Source: Anaerolineae bacterium
GTDB taxonomy: Bacteria; Chloroflexota; Anaerolineae; B4-G1; SLSP01
Direction of reading: 5' to 3'
Assembly: GCA_025454475.1 (NCBI GenBank)
Contig: JALOOJ010000082.1
Span: forward strand, 1 to 37,040
Length of the DNA: 37,040 bases
Shown one piece after another: positions 15,796-23,420 of the stretch. The notes below the pieces were generated by a model. The model made no database searches and was not told the origin of the DNA. It saw only the letters and a list, made by a program, of their open reading frames with translations. The position numbers and the translations under genes were made by a program. Positions within the stretch are counted from its first letter, which is position 1. Every line of letters begins with the position of its first letter.

Positions 15796-16965
15796 ATGCC
15801 CGATACGCGACGACTTGCTCTGGACACGCTTCTGCAGCACCCCACGCGCGGCATCCCGACGTGGCAGCTCTTCCTGATGGAGCACGCGCACATCGAGCGG
15901 CTCGCCGGGACCGCGCCCGGTGCGTACCGCAAGGACCCTGGGGGCGTGTACGCCCGTATGCAGCGCGCCGTGGGTGCCTGCCTGCTCGACCAGTGGATCC
16001 CCGACAACCCGCTCACGATGGGCGACCGCGGCTATGAGGCCGACTCCGCCCTGCACGGCAGTCCGACAGGCGGCGCCGCCTCCATCGTCGTCGATGGCAT
16101 GGTGATCGATGGTCCCGAGGCAGTCGCCGCCCACCTGGAACAGGTTGCGTTCCAACGACTCCAGGCCTCGATCGCGTCCTGGGATGAGCACTCGACCCTC
16201 CGCCGTACCGCCGCGATCATCTCCGAGGAGCGCGGTGTGCAAGATCTGCTCGGCACGGGCATCCTCAAGGTTCCCTATGGGATCGTTTCCTTCCCCTCCC
16301 TGGGCTACGGCACGTACGGCTACGAGGCCTACTTCTCGGCCTACGCCCTCTACCCCGAGCTGATCGAGCGAAGCTTCGCGCTTCAGGCGGACCTGGCGCT
16401 CCGCAGCAACCGGGCTGCTGCCGCGGCATTCCTTGACGGCCGCCTGCCTCCGTTGACGCGCCTCGACCACGATATGGCCGATGGGCGCGGGCTCCTGGTC
16501 CGGCCCGAGACGCTCGACCGCCTGTGGTTCCCGCACTTCGTGCGCTGCCTGCAGCCACTGCTCGACGCCGGGATCCGCCTGATCTGGCATTGCGACGGCA
16601 ACTTGATGGCGATGGTGCCGCGGCTGATTGAGGTGGGACTGCATGGATTCCAGGGCTTCCAGTACGAGCACGGGATGGACTACGAGCGCATTTGCCGCCT
16701 GCGCACGCGCGACGGCGACCCGCTGATCATCTTCGCGGGCGTGTCGGTTACGCGGACACTGCCGTTCGGGACCCCGGCGGATGTACGGCGCGAGCTGCGG
16801 TGGCTCGTGGACCAGGGGCCACCCGTGGGCCTTGTTCTTGGCGCCGTCTCGGGCGCCTTGTGCTTGGCGACAACCCGGAGCACGGCTGTCACACTCCAGG
16901 TGCCGGGGACCGCAGAAGGTCCCCGACACCGAGACGGAGATGCGTTTGACCGCTCCCAACAGTGA
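15796..16965 (+). CDS. URO-D family protein, copy 2, with a repeat-derived C-terminus
   Basis: ATG 15796 has GGAG six bases upstream and gives 389 residues; the earlier open frame is antisense to the MFS gene. The barrel of the URO-D superfamily is recognisable: GILKVPYGIVSFPSLGYGTYG, LLDAGIRLIWHCDGN (H265, C266 at the metal site position), LIEVGLHGFQGFQYEHGMD and FAGVSVTRTLPFGTPADVRREL. Family members normally end with a segment like HNIQPDVPPENI, as copy 1 does. Here the normal ending stops after GLVLGAVSG, and the last 25 or so residues are encoded by the dispersed GTGCCGGGGACC stem-loop and by the next gene's -35 box. The C-terminus thus seems to have been replaced, and the protein may be impaired or altered. 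Confidence 0.72.
   Translation: MPDTRRLALDTLLQHPTRGIPTWQLFLMEHAHIERLAGTAPGAYRKDPGGVYARMQRAVGACLLDQWIPDNPLTMGDRGYEADSALHGSPTGGAASIVVDGMVIDGPEAVAAHLEQVAFQRLQASIASWDEHSTLRRTAAIISEERGVQDLLGTGILKVPYGIVSFPSLGYGTYGYEAYFSAYALYPELIERSFALQADLALRSNRAAAAAFLDGRLPPLTRLDHDMADGRGLLVRPETLDRLWFPHFVRCLQPLLDAGIRLIWHCDGNLMAMVPRLIEVGLHGFQGFQYEHGMDYERICRLRTRDGDPLIIFAGVSVTRTLPFGTPADVRRELRWLVDQGPPVGLVLGAVSGALCLATTRSTAVTLQVPGTAEGPRHRDGDAFDRSQQ
16899..16930. repeat. Dispersed stem-loop repeat, copy 3, inside the URO-D copy 2 coding end
   Basis: GGTGCCGGGGACC (16899-16911) and GGTCCCCGACACC (16918-16930) form a 13-base stem with one mismatch and a loop of six bases. It is translated as part of the URO-D C-terminus (VPGTAEGPRHR). 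Confidence 0.85.
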
Positions 16966-16974
16966 CCGTACAAT
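16946..16974 (+). promoter_or_regulatory. Predicted promoter of the apiosidase-like cassette
   Basis: TTGACC (16946-16951) and TACAAT (16969-16974) are exactly 17 bases apart, and the ATG of the next gene follows 26 bases after the -10 box. The promoter overlaps the last codons of URO-D copy 2. Confidence 0.65.
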
Positions 16975-17000
16975 CGATGCATGCACACGGAGGTGGCGCT

Positions 17001-18341
17001 ATGTCCGAAGCGGATCGCATCCAGCCCTACACGGCGAATCCGTTCTACTGGCAGTACAAGGGACAACCCGTGCTTCTCCTCGGCGGCAGCCGCGAGGACA
17101 ATCTCTTCCAGATCCCCGACATCGCTGACCACCTCGCGCTGCTCGCCGCCGTGGGCGGCAACTACGTGCGCTGTACGATGTCCAGCCGCGACCCTGGCGA
17201 CGTCTGGCCCTTCGAGCGTGACCCAAGCACTGGTCTCTACGACCTCGCTCGGCCCGGGAAGGCCTACTGGGATCGGTTCCGCCGCTTCCTCGATCTGACC
17301 GCGGCACACGACATCGTCGTCCAGATCGAGATGTGGGACCGCTTCGACTTCGCCCGCGAGCCGTGGCAGGCGAATCCCTACAACCCCAGGAACAACATCA
17401 ACTACACTGAGGCGGAGTCCGGCCTGAAGACCGAGATCACTACCCACCCGGGACGGCGCGAGAGTGCCTTCTTCCGCACCGTGCCGGCCTTAGAGCACAA
17501 CGCGACCGTGTTGCCCTATCAAGAGGCACAAGTAGAGGCGTTGCTCGCGATCTCCCTGGCCTACGACCACGTCCTGTACTGCATGGACAACGAGACCAAT
17601 GAGTCGCCCGTATGGGGACTCTATTGGTCGGACGCTATCAAGCGCCGCGCGAGGGAGGTGGGAGTCTCCGTCTACACGACTGAGATGTGGGATGACCACG
17701 ACCTTCTCGGGCCTGAGCACGCTAACACGCTCGACCATCCGGAGCGCTATGACTTCGTCGATGTCTCGCAGAACAATCACCAGGTCGGGTTCGAGCACTG
17801 GCAGAAGCCCCAGGAGATCCGCAGCCGTATCCTCGCCTCGGGCCGGATCCGCCCGATGAACAGCGTCAAGGTGTACGGCGCCAATACCGGGCAGTACGGT
17901 ACGACCCGCGACGCACAGGAGCGTTTCTGGCGCAACATCCTTGGCGGCCTGGCTGGCTCGCGCTTCCATCGTCCGGACTCAGGCCTCGGCCTCAACCCAA
18001 TTGCACAGGCACACATCCGCTCCATGCGGATGCTGACAGCGGCGTTCGATGTGTTCACCGCCGAGCCCCACACCGAGCTTATTTCGATGCGCAGCCGGAA
18101 TGAAGCTTACTGTATGGCGCGCCCCGGTGCCGCCTATGCCGTCTTCTTCCCCGACGGCGGCGATGTCCGGCTCAGCGTGTCGGACGCGGGCGCGCGGGAC
18201 CTCACCGTGCGCTGGCTCGAGATCCGCCAGAGCCGCTGGTCCGGTGACCCGATCCCGCTTGCCGTGGAGCAGGGCTCAGTCCGTCTGGTGACGCCCACCG
18301 AGGAAGGCTACTGGGCCGCTCTCATCACGGCAGTGGGATAG
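17001..18341 (+). CDS. TIM-barrel glycoside hydrolase, DUF4038/apiosidase (GH140)-like, cytoplasmic
   Basis: ATG 17001 follows GGAGGT by six bases. The 446-residue protein has the layout of DUF4038 proteins: an N-terminal (beta/alpha)8 barrel (PVLLLGGSREDNLF, VGGNYVRCTM, DIVVQIEMWDRFDF, YCMDNETNES) and a C-terminal small beta domain (residues 365-446, AAYAVFFPDGGDVRLSV) like the putative collagen-binding domain usually found after DUF4038. N197-E198 is a good acid/base candidate for clan GH-A. The characterised relatives of DUF4038 are apiosidases that free D-apiose from rhamnogalacturonan II. There is no signal peptide, so the substrate would be an imported glycoside. The split transketolase and FGGY kinase downstream agree with apiose use. 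The exact family is uncertain; another clan-A glycosidase is possible. Confidence 0.6.
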   Translation: MSEADRIQPYTANPFYWQYKGQPVLLLGGSREDNLFQIPDIADHLALLAAVGGNYVRCTMSSRDPGDVWPFERDPSTGLYDLARPGKAYWDRFRRFLDLTAAHDIVVQIEMWDRFDFAREPWQANPYNPRNNINYTEAESGLKTEITTHPGRRESAFFRTVPALEHNATVLPYQEAQVEALLAISLAYDHVLYCMDNETNESPVWGLYWSDAIKRRAREVGVSVYTTEMWDDHDLLGPEHANTLDHPERYDFVDVSQNNHQVGFEHWQKPQEIRSRILASGRIRPMNSVKVYGANTGQYGTTRDAQERFWRNILGGLAGSRFHRPDSGLGLNPIAQAHIRSMRMLTAAFDVFTAEPHTELISMRSRNEAYCMARPGAAYAVFFPDGGDVRLSVSDAGARDLTVRWLEIRQSRWSGDPIPLAVEQGSVRLVTPTEEGYWAALITAVG

Positions 18342-18360
18342 GGCGCCGCGTGCGCTCCGT

Positions 18361-18510
18361 GGGCCGCGCCGCTCAGAAGCGGAGGATCCTCGCCCGCGCA
18401 CCCTGTGCGGGGGCCGCGCCGCTCAGAGGCGGAGGCGATCCACCCGCTGGCCGGCTCAGGCGAGCCGGCCTACATCTCTCGGACCGCGGGCATCCTTGCC
18501 CGCTCCGGAG
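18361..18510. repeat. Composite repeat block: two 25-base direct repeats and two hairpins
   Basis: The unit beginning GGGCCGCGCCGCTCAGA occurs at 18361-18385 and 18411-18435, 50 bases apart, with one difference. A 9-base perfect hairpin GGCCGGCTC/GAGCCGGCC follows at 18449-18470, then a GGACCGCGGGC-type element near 18481. It fills most of the 238-base gap between the glycosidase and the acetyltransferase; I see no gene here. Confidence 0.75.
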
Positions 18511-18579
18511 CATCACGGCTCTAGATGAGCTGAGTGTGGCTGTGATCTGGATCTGAAAGCAGTGTCGAGGTAATCGGAC

Positions 18580-19116
18580 ATGGTAAACGGACTTCAGTTG
18601 ACCGTCCTGTCATGCGACGAGCTCAGCCGCGACCAACGGCTCGCCATCATGGACCTGGTCAACCGCGCCTATGAGGAGGACCTCACAGCGCTCTTCCATA
18701 CCTTCGCCGAGGCCACGCACGTTCTGGGCACGGTTGGGGAGACCCTCGTTTCGCACGCTCTCTGGGTCACCCGCTGGCTACAGGTCGACGGCCTGTCCAT
18801 GCTCCGCACGGCCTACGTCGAGCTCGTGGCAACCGATGCGGCGTGGCGGAGGCGAGGCTATGCCACTGCGGTGATGCGTCGTGTCGCGCAGGAAGTGCAG
18901 GGCTACGACATCGCCGCACTCTCACCCTTCAGCGTCGCCTACTACGCGCGCCTGGGCTGGGAGCGCTGGCAAGGACCGCTCCTGATCCGCAAGGACGGCA
19001 AGCTGCTGCCGACCGACGCCGATGAAGACGTCATGATCCTGAGGCTCCCGCAGACGCCGCCCCTCGATCTGCGGGCCTCGCTCTCTGTGGAATGGCGCGA
19101 AGGCGAGGTCTGGTGA
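18580..19116 (+). CDS. GNAT acetyltransferase resembling aminoglycoside 2'-N-acetyltransferase AAC(2')
   Basis: The 178-residue protein is a GNAT N-acetyltransferase. YVELVATDAAWRRRGYATAV (about residues 80-100) holds the acetyl-CoA motif A with R-R-x-G-Y-A, and ALSPFSVAYYARLGWERWQGP (about 112-132) is strikingly like the AAC(2') consensus ALSASDTARGMYxSRGWLPWQGP. The DEDVMILRLP ending also fits. AAC(2') enzymes acetylate aminoglycosides, but chromosomal relatives often have other amine substrates, and the place at the head of a sugar operon hints at an amino sugar or sugar amine. GAGG precedes the ATG by nine bases. The transketolase subunit starts 22 bases after its stop. Resistance activity is not shown. 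Confidence 0.72.
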   Translation: MVNGLQLTVLSCDELSRDQRLAIMDLVNRAYEEDLTALFHTFAEATHVLGTVGETLVSHALWVTRWLQVDGLSMLRTAYVELVATDAAWRRRGYATAVMRRVAQEVQGYDIAALSPFSVAYYARLGWERWQGPLLIRKDGKLLPTDADEDVMILRLPQTPPLDLRASLSVEWREGEVW

Positions 19117-19138
19117 GCGATCCCGAGGGAGCCACTCT

Positions 19139-19996
19139 GTGAGGGCAACCGCACGCGCGCTGATGAGCGCGGAGGATCTACGGCGCCAGGCCACGGCGAT
19201 CCGCAAGCGCAACCTGCGCCTGATCCACGACGCGGGCGCCGGTCACACCGGCGGGGACCTTTCCGCCGCGGACATCCTCACTGTGCTCTACTTCGGCGGT
19301 GTGCTCCGCGTCGACCCGGCGAACCCGCGCGCGCCCGACCGCGACCGCTTCTTCCTGAGCAAGGGGCATAGCTCGGGCCTGCTCTATACGACGCTGGCGC
19401 TTGCCGGGTTCTTTCCCGAGGCAGAGCTCGGCACGTATATGCAGCCGCTGTCGCGCCTCAGCGGTCACCCGAGCACCTGCGTACCAGGCGTCGAGGCCAA
19501 CACCGGCGCGCTGGGCCACGGGTTGCCCATCGCCACGGGCGCGGGTCTCGCGGCGAAACTCGACGGTGCAGCGCCGGGCGCCGGCCGGTGGCGCGCCTTC
19601 GTCCTCACCGGCGACGGCGAGCTTCAAGAGGGCAGCAACTGGGAGGCCGCGCTCATCGCCGCGCAGCAGCGGCTCGATGCCCTGGTTCTCATCATTGACC
19701 GCAACCGCATTCAGATGATGGACCGCACCGAGCGCATCGCGGGCCTGGAGCCGTTGGGGGACAAGTGGCGTGCGTTCGGCTGGGCCGTGCGCGAGGTCGA
19801 CGGACACGATCACGCGGCGCTGCTCGACGTCTTCAGCCAGGTGCCCTTCGAGCCGGGCAGGCCGAACTGCGTCATCGCCAACACTCGCAAAGGGCGTGGC
19901 GTCTCCTTCATCGAGGACTCGACCGGCTGGCACCACCGCGTCCCCACAGACGCTGAGCTGGCCGCCGCGCTCGCGGAGCTGGAGGCTGAGGGGTGA
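19139..19996 (+). CDS. Transketolase, N-terminal (ThDP-binding) subunit
   Basis: This 285-residue protein is the N-terminal half of a split transketolase. LSKGHSSG (H77) and AGHTGGDLS near residue 34 are substrate and cofactor histidine motifs, and LTGDGELQEGSNWEA (G158-D159-G160, N167) is the thiamine diphosphate/magnesium motif. Length is normal for split subunits. GTG 19139 is preceded by GAGGGA; ATG 19163 lacks a ribosome site. The partner half begins 26 bases after the stop. The complex would move two-carbon ketol units in the cytoplasm; with the FGGY kinase behind it, a dedicated catabolic role (as in apulose-4-phosphate or similar ketose phosphate cleavage) is more likely than the general pentose phosphate pathway. 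The exact substrate is an inference. Confidence 0.88.
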   Translation: MRATARALMSAEDLRRQATAIRKRNLRLIHDAGAGHTGGDLSAADILTVLYFGGVLRVDPANPRAPDRDRFFLSKGHSSGLLYTTLALAGFFPEAELGTYMQPLSRLSGHPSTCVPGVEANTGALGHGLPIATGAGLAAKLDGAAPGAGRWRAFVLTGDGELQEGSNWEAALIAAQQRLDALVLIIDRNRIQMMDRTERIAGLEPLGDKWRAFGWAVREVDGHDHAALLDVFSQVPFEPGRPNCVIANTRKGRGVSFIEDSTGWHHRVPTDAELAAALAELEAEG

Positions 19997-20021
19997 GGAT
20001 GGATATTGCATATGAGGCCCG

Positions 20022-20960
20022 ATGAGCACCCCACGCACCTTTGACTGCCGAGATGCGTTCGTGCATGCCCTTGAGCGTCTAGCGGAGGCGGACCCGCGCA
20101 TCGTCGTGCTCTGCAATGACTCGGTCAGCTCCGCCAAGCTCACGCGCTTCGCCGAGCGGTTCCCCGACCGCCTCTTCAACGTCGGCATCTCCGAGCAGGC
20201 GATGGTGGGAATGGCAGCAGGCCTGGCGATCGGGGGCAAGCTGCCCTTCGTCGCCGGGGCAGGGGCGTTCCTCACGGGTCGGGCGCTGGAACAGATCAAG
20301 AACGATCTCGCCTACACGGGCACGAACGTCAAGCTCTACGCCGTCAGCACCGGGCTAGCCTACGGCGCGCTCGGCGCGACCCACCACTCTATCGAGGACC
20401 TCGCCTGGCTGCGGGCCATCGCCGGGATGACCGTGATCGTCCCCGCCGACCCCGAGGAGACGGCACAGGCGACAGTGGCGGCGACACAGACCCTTGGGCC
20501 TGTCTACCTGCGCGTGAGCCGGATGCCAGTGCCCGCGGTCCACGACCCCGCCTACCGCTTCGAGATTGGCAAAGCCGCCTTGCTTCGCGATGGAGGCGAC
20601 GTGACGCTCATCGCGTGCGGAACGCTCGTATGGCCCGCACTGGTCGGAGCGGATCTGCTGGCGCGCGAGGGCATCGAAGCGCGTGTGCTCAACATGGCCA
20701 CAGTCCGGCCCATCGACCGCAACGCCATCGTCGCCGCCGCCGCGGAGACTGGGGCGATCGTCACCGTCGAAGAGCACACGGTCCACGGAGGCCTGGGCAG
20801 CGCCGTCGCCGAGGTCGTCGTCCAGTCACATCCAGCGCCGATGCGCATCCTCGGCGTTCCGGGGGTCTTTGCCCCCACCGGCTCGACCGAGTTCCTGTTC
20901 GAGCATTTCGGGCTAACCGCGGCGGGCATTGCCGCGGCAAGCCGAGACGTGATAGGGTGA
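20022..20960 (+). CDS. Transketolase, C-terminal (pyrimidine-binding) subunit
   Basis: The 312-residue partner of the preceding gene carries FNVGISEQAMVGMAAGLA, with catalytic glutamate E58 that activates thiamine diphosphate. AFLTGRALEQIKNDLAY follows, then the transketolase C-terminal domain (LIACGTLVWPALVGADLL, EEHTVHGGLGSAVAEVV). Size and order match split transketolases and the related 1-deoxyxylulose synthase-like pairs; the short length and pairing argue against Dxs. GAGG lies close before the ATG. Together with the N-terminal subunit it should form an alpha2beta2 enzyme in the cytoplasm. Confidence 0.88.
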   Translation: MSTPRTFDCRDAFVHALERLAEADPRIVVLCNDSVSSAKLTRFAERFPDRLFNVGISEQAMVGMAAGLAIGGKLPFVAGAGAFLTGRALEQIKNDLAYTGTNVKLYAVSTGLAYGALGATHHSIEDLAWLRAIAGMTVIVPADPEETAQATVAATQTLGPVYLRVSRMPVPAVHDPAYRFEIGKAALLRDGGDVTLIACGTLVWPALVGADLLAREGIEARVLNMATVRPIDRNAIVAAAAETGAIVTVEEHTVHGGLGSAVAEVVVQSHPAPMRILGVPGVFAPTGSTEFLFEHFGLTAAGIAAASRDVIG

Positions 20961-20962
20961 AA

Positions 20963-21026
20963 GTGACAGGGGGATAGAGGCAAAGGGGCAGTCCGGCCCT
21001 ATCCCCGTTCCCTTCTCCCTTGTCAC
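20963..21026. repeat. Imperfect palindromic mini-repeat between transketolase and kinase
   Basis: GTGACA (20963-20968) and GGGGATAG (20970-20977) are mirrored by CTATCCCC (20999-21006) and TGTCAC (21021-21026). It occupies the gap after the transketolase stop and may weaken or stabilise read-through into the kinase. It resembles small intergenic repeats rather than a classic terminator. Confidence 0.5.
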
Positions 21027-21066
21027 TGATCGCTCATTTCCCATCATGGGTCCCACAGGAGATGCC

Positions 21067-22623
21067 ATGGCCGTAATACTTGCCATCGACCAGGGTACCA
21101 CCAACACGAAGGCGCTTCTCGTCGGGCCGGACGGAACCATCCTGGCACAAGGATCGGTGCCGACGGGCGTCACCTATCCGCAGGCTGGCTGGGTCGAGCA
21201 GGACCCGCTGGAGATCTGGCACTCCACGCTGGAGGCAGTCGCGCGCTGCCTCGCGGCAGCGGAGCGCGTAACCGATGGCGTGACGGCCATCGCCGCAATC
21301 GCCATCGCCAACCAGCGCGAGACCGCGCTGCTCTGGGAGCGTACCACGGGTCTTCCGGTGGGACCTGCCGTCGTGTGGCAGTGTCGCCGCTCCGCGCCAT
21401 TCTGCGAGCAGCTCAAGGCGGACGGCCTCGAGCCTATGCTCCGTGCTCGGACGGGGCTGCAGGTCGACCCAATGTTCTCGGGGAGCAAGGTGCGCTGGCT
21501 GCTGGACCATGCGGGAAAGCCGCCTTCCGAACTCTGTGCAGGCAATGTCGATGCCTGGCTGCTCTGGCATCTGACCGGCGGCGCCGTCCACGCGACCGAC
21601 CTCACCAACGCCTCGCGCACCCAGTTGCTCAACCTGGCGGACCTCACGTGGGACGACGAGATTCTGGCGCTCTTCGGCATTCCGCGGGCGGCACTACCTG
21701 TGCTCCGCCCATCGAGCGCCGTCTTCGGCGAGACCGTGCCCATCGACTTGCCCAGCGGGGCGACCCTGCCGGGTGGCATCCCGATCGCGAGTATGATCGG
21801 AGACTCCCACGCCTCGCTATTCGGTCTCGGGGGTTTCCGCCGGGGCGCCGTCAAGGCTACCTACGGCACCGGCACCTCGCTCATGAGCCCCACCCCGGCG
21901 CCCATTGCCTCCGCCAACGGCCTCTCCACCACGATCGCCTGGGCCCACGCGGCAGGCTGCGAGGCGCCCGCAGCATCCCTGCACTCTCGCAGTCCCCACT
22001 CCCGCGTCACCAGTCCCTCCGTCGTGTTCGCCCTCGAAGGCAACATCTACACCACGGGTGGCGCGGTCCAGTGGATCGGCGACCTGCTTGGCCTCGACGG
22101 CATCGGTGCGACGATCGAGGCGCTCGCCCGTAGCGTCCCGGATGCCGGAGGGGTCACGTTCGTCCCGGCGCTGGTGGGGTTGGGCGCGCCGCATTGGGCG
22201 CCGTCGGCACGGGGCCTCGTGACGGGGCTATCGCTGGGCACCGGGCGCGCGCATCTGGCGCGCGCGGCGCTGGACGCCATCGCCTTCCAGGTGCGCGATG
22301 TCTTCGACGCGATGCAGGCTGACGCCGGCGTGGCGGATTCGACACTGCTCGTCGACGGCGGCGCGAGCCGGAATGACCTGCTGATGCAGCTCCAGGCCGA
22401 CGCCATCGGGTGTCCCGTCGAGCGCAGCCGCTCAAGCGACGTCTCGGCACTGGGCGCCGCTTTCCTTGCCGGGCTCACGATCGGCCTGTGGCACGACGAA
22501 ACAACCCTCGAAGCACTCATCCCGCCACGCGACCGCTTCGAGCCGGCAATCGACAGCACCGAGCGCGAGATGCGCCACTTGACCTGGCGCGCCGCCCTGG
22601 CGCGCACGCTGTACGAACCCTGA
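21067..22623 (+). CDS. FGGY-family carbohydrate kinase (glycerol kinase-like)
   Basis: ATG 21067 is chosen because AGGAGA lies five bases before it and the product starts directly with the phosphate-binding loop LAIDQGTTNTKALL; an ATG seven codons earlier has no such site. The 518-residue enzyme shows both actin-like halves: GWVEQDPLEIW, IANQRETALLW, GDSHASLFGLGGF, ATYGTGTSLM and VDGGASRNDLLMQLQAD (FGGY signature 2). The nearest well-known relatives are glycerol kinases, but the gene follows a split transketolase, as in pathways that phosphorylate a ketose such as apulose before cleavage. Between TTIAW and FALEGNIYTTGG about 20 extra residues (AASLHSRSPHSRVTSPS) are found where glycerol kinases have a short turn; see the repeat entry. 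Confidence 0.88.
   Translation: MAVILAIDQGTTNTKALLVGPDGTILAQGSVPTGVTYPQAGWVEQDPLEIWHSTLEAVARCLAAAERVTDGVTAIAAIAIANQRETALLWERTTGLPVGPAVVWQCRRSAPFCEQLKADGLEPMLRARTGLQVDPMFSGSKVRWLLDHAGKPPSELCAGNVDAWLLWHLTGGAVHATDLTNASRTQLLNLADLTWDDEILALFGIPRAALPVLRPSSAVFGETVPIDLPSGATLPGGIPIASMIGDSHASLFGLGGFRRGAVKATYGTGTSLMSPTPAPIASANGLSTTIAWAHAAGCEAPAASLHSRSPHSRVTSPSVVFALEGNIYTTGGAVQWIGDLLGLDGIGATIEALARSVPDAGGVTFVPALVGLGAPHWAPSARGLVTGLSLGTGRAHLARAALDAIAFQVRDVFDAMQADAGVADSTLLVDGGASRNDLLMQLQADAIGCPVERSRSSDVSALGAAFLAGLTIGLWHDETTLEALIPPRDRFEPAIDSTEREMRHLTWRAALARTLYEP
21981..22020 (+). repeat. In-frame mini-repeat insertion inside the kinase gene
   Basis: This stretch is made of degenerate units like CAGTCCCC, ACTCCC and CACCAGTCCC, unlike the surrounding codon pattern, and encodes Ser/Arg/His-rich residues 305-318 of the kinase. 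It falls in a loop between conserved motifs and keeps the frame open. Similar AGTCCC units are common in intergenic DNA of some Chloroflexota (recollection, not checked). Confidence 0.45.
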
Positions 22624-22644
22624 GAGAATAGAGCGGAGGCTCGT

Positions 22645-23358
22645 ATGGGAACACGCATCGTGCTACCCTTGGTGTCCGGCAGGTGGATGCGCCGAGGGAT
22701 CACCTTACTCCTGATAGCAGTGCTTGCCATCGCGATCTGGCTCGCCGATGCGCGACTGCCACGCGAGGCGCTGGCACTCAACGCCCCGGCGCCCTTCTCG
22801 TCGCCCATCGATCCCAACAACGACCCGCCGGTGATCCACAGACTGCACGGTGATGCGCAGTTCTACACCTCGGGCGCCGGACCCACGGCCCTGGATCAGG
22901 CGCCCGAGGCATCCGTAACCGATCCGGACTCGCCACGGTTTGATGGCGGCGTCCTCACCGTGAGGATCGTGAGCGGCGGCGTCCCCACCGAGGATGTGCT
23001 TGGGCTTGCGCTGGGCTCGGGGATCAGCCTCACCACCGGCACCAACGTCGGCAGCGTCGTCTTGGTGTTCGATACACCGATGGGCACGGTCACGGCGAAC
23101 GGCCAAGGCGGGGCAGACCTGACCATCAGCCTGGGTGCATTCGCGAATCCAACAGCCGCCACGTTGTTGGTACAGGCTGCGACCTTCGAGAACGCATCGC
23201 TAACGCCGACCGAGGGCGCACGTACCGTGCGCTTCACGGTCAGCGATGGCGCCGGCGGGGGCAGCGGCACCGCCGACGTCCTCGTGGTCGTCACCGGTCC
23301 CGAGGGCGTGCAACAGGTCTACCTGCCGCTTGTGCTGAACGGCGCCACAGGCCGGTAG
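22645..23358 (+). CDS. Secreted cadherin-like domain protein with Chloroflexota-type C-terminal tail
   Basis: ATG 22645 follows GCGGAGG. The 237-residue protein starts with a basic stretch and a hydrophobic helix (ITLLLIAVLAIAIWLADA), with signal cleavage probably after REALA near residue 45. The rest is one beta-sandwich repeat like the cadherin-like/RTX-adjacent domains of large bacterial adhesins: EASVTDPDSPRFDGGVLTV, FENASLTPTEGARTVRFTVSDG. It ends with QQVYLPLVLNG, a short tail I associate with exported Chloroflexota proteins. It would be a surface or secreted protein; no enzyme motif is seen. It follows the kinase stop by 21 bases but may not share its function. Confidence 0.7.
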   Translation: MGTRIVLPLVSGRWMRRGITLLLIAVLAIAIWLADARLPREALALNAPAPFSSPIDPNNDPPVIHRLHGDAQFYTSGAGPTALDQAPEASVTDPDSPRFDGGVLTVRIVSGGVPTEDVLGLALGSGISLTTGTNVGSVVLVFDTPMGTVTANGQGGADLTISLGAFANPTAATLLVQAATFENASLTPTEGARTVRFTVSDGAGGGSGTADVLVVVTGPEGVQQVYLPLVLNGATGR

Positions 23359-23420
23359 GATAACCGACGCCGCGCCTGAGTGTTCATCCGTTGGTACCCG
23401 TCCACGAAAGGAACGTACCT

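Noticed and set aside
15676-16986. The minus-strand frame of the MFS gene stays open for another 437 codons upstream.
   Set aside because: It is antisense to the URO-D gene, has no transporter or other domain character, and GGGAGAG plus TTG mark the real start at 15675. It reflects high GC content.
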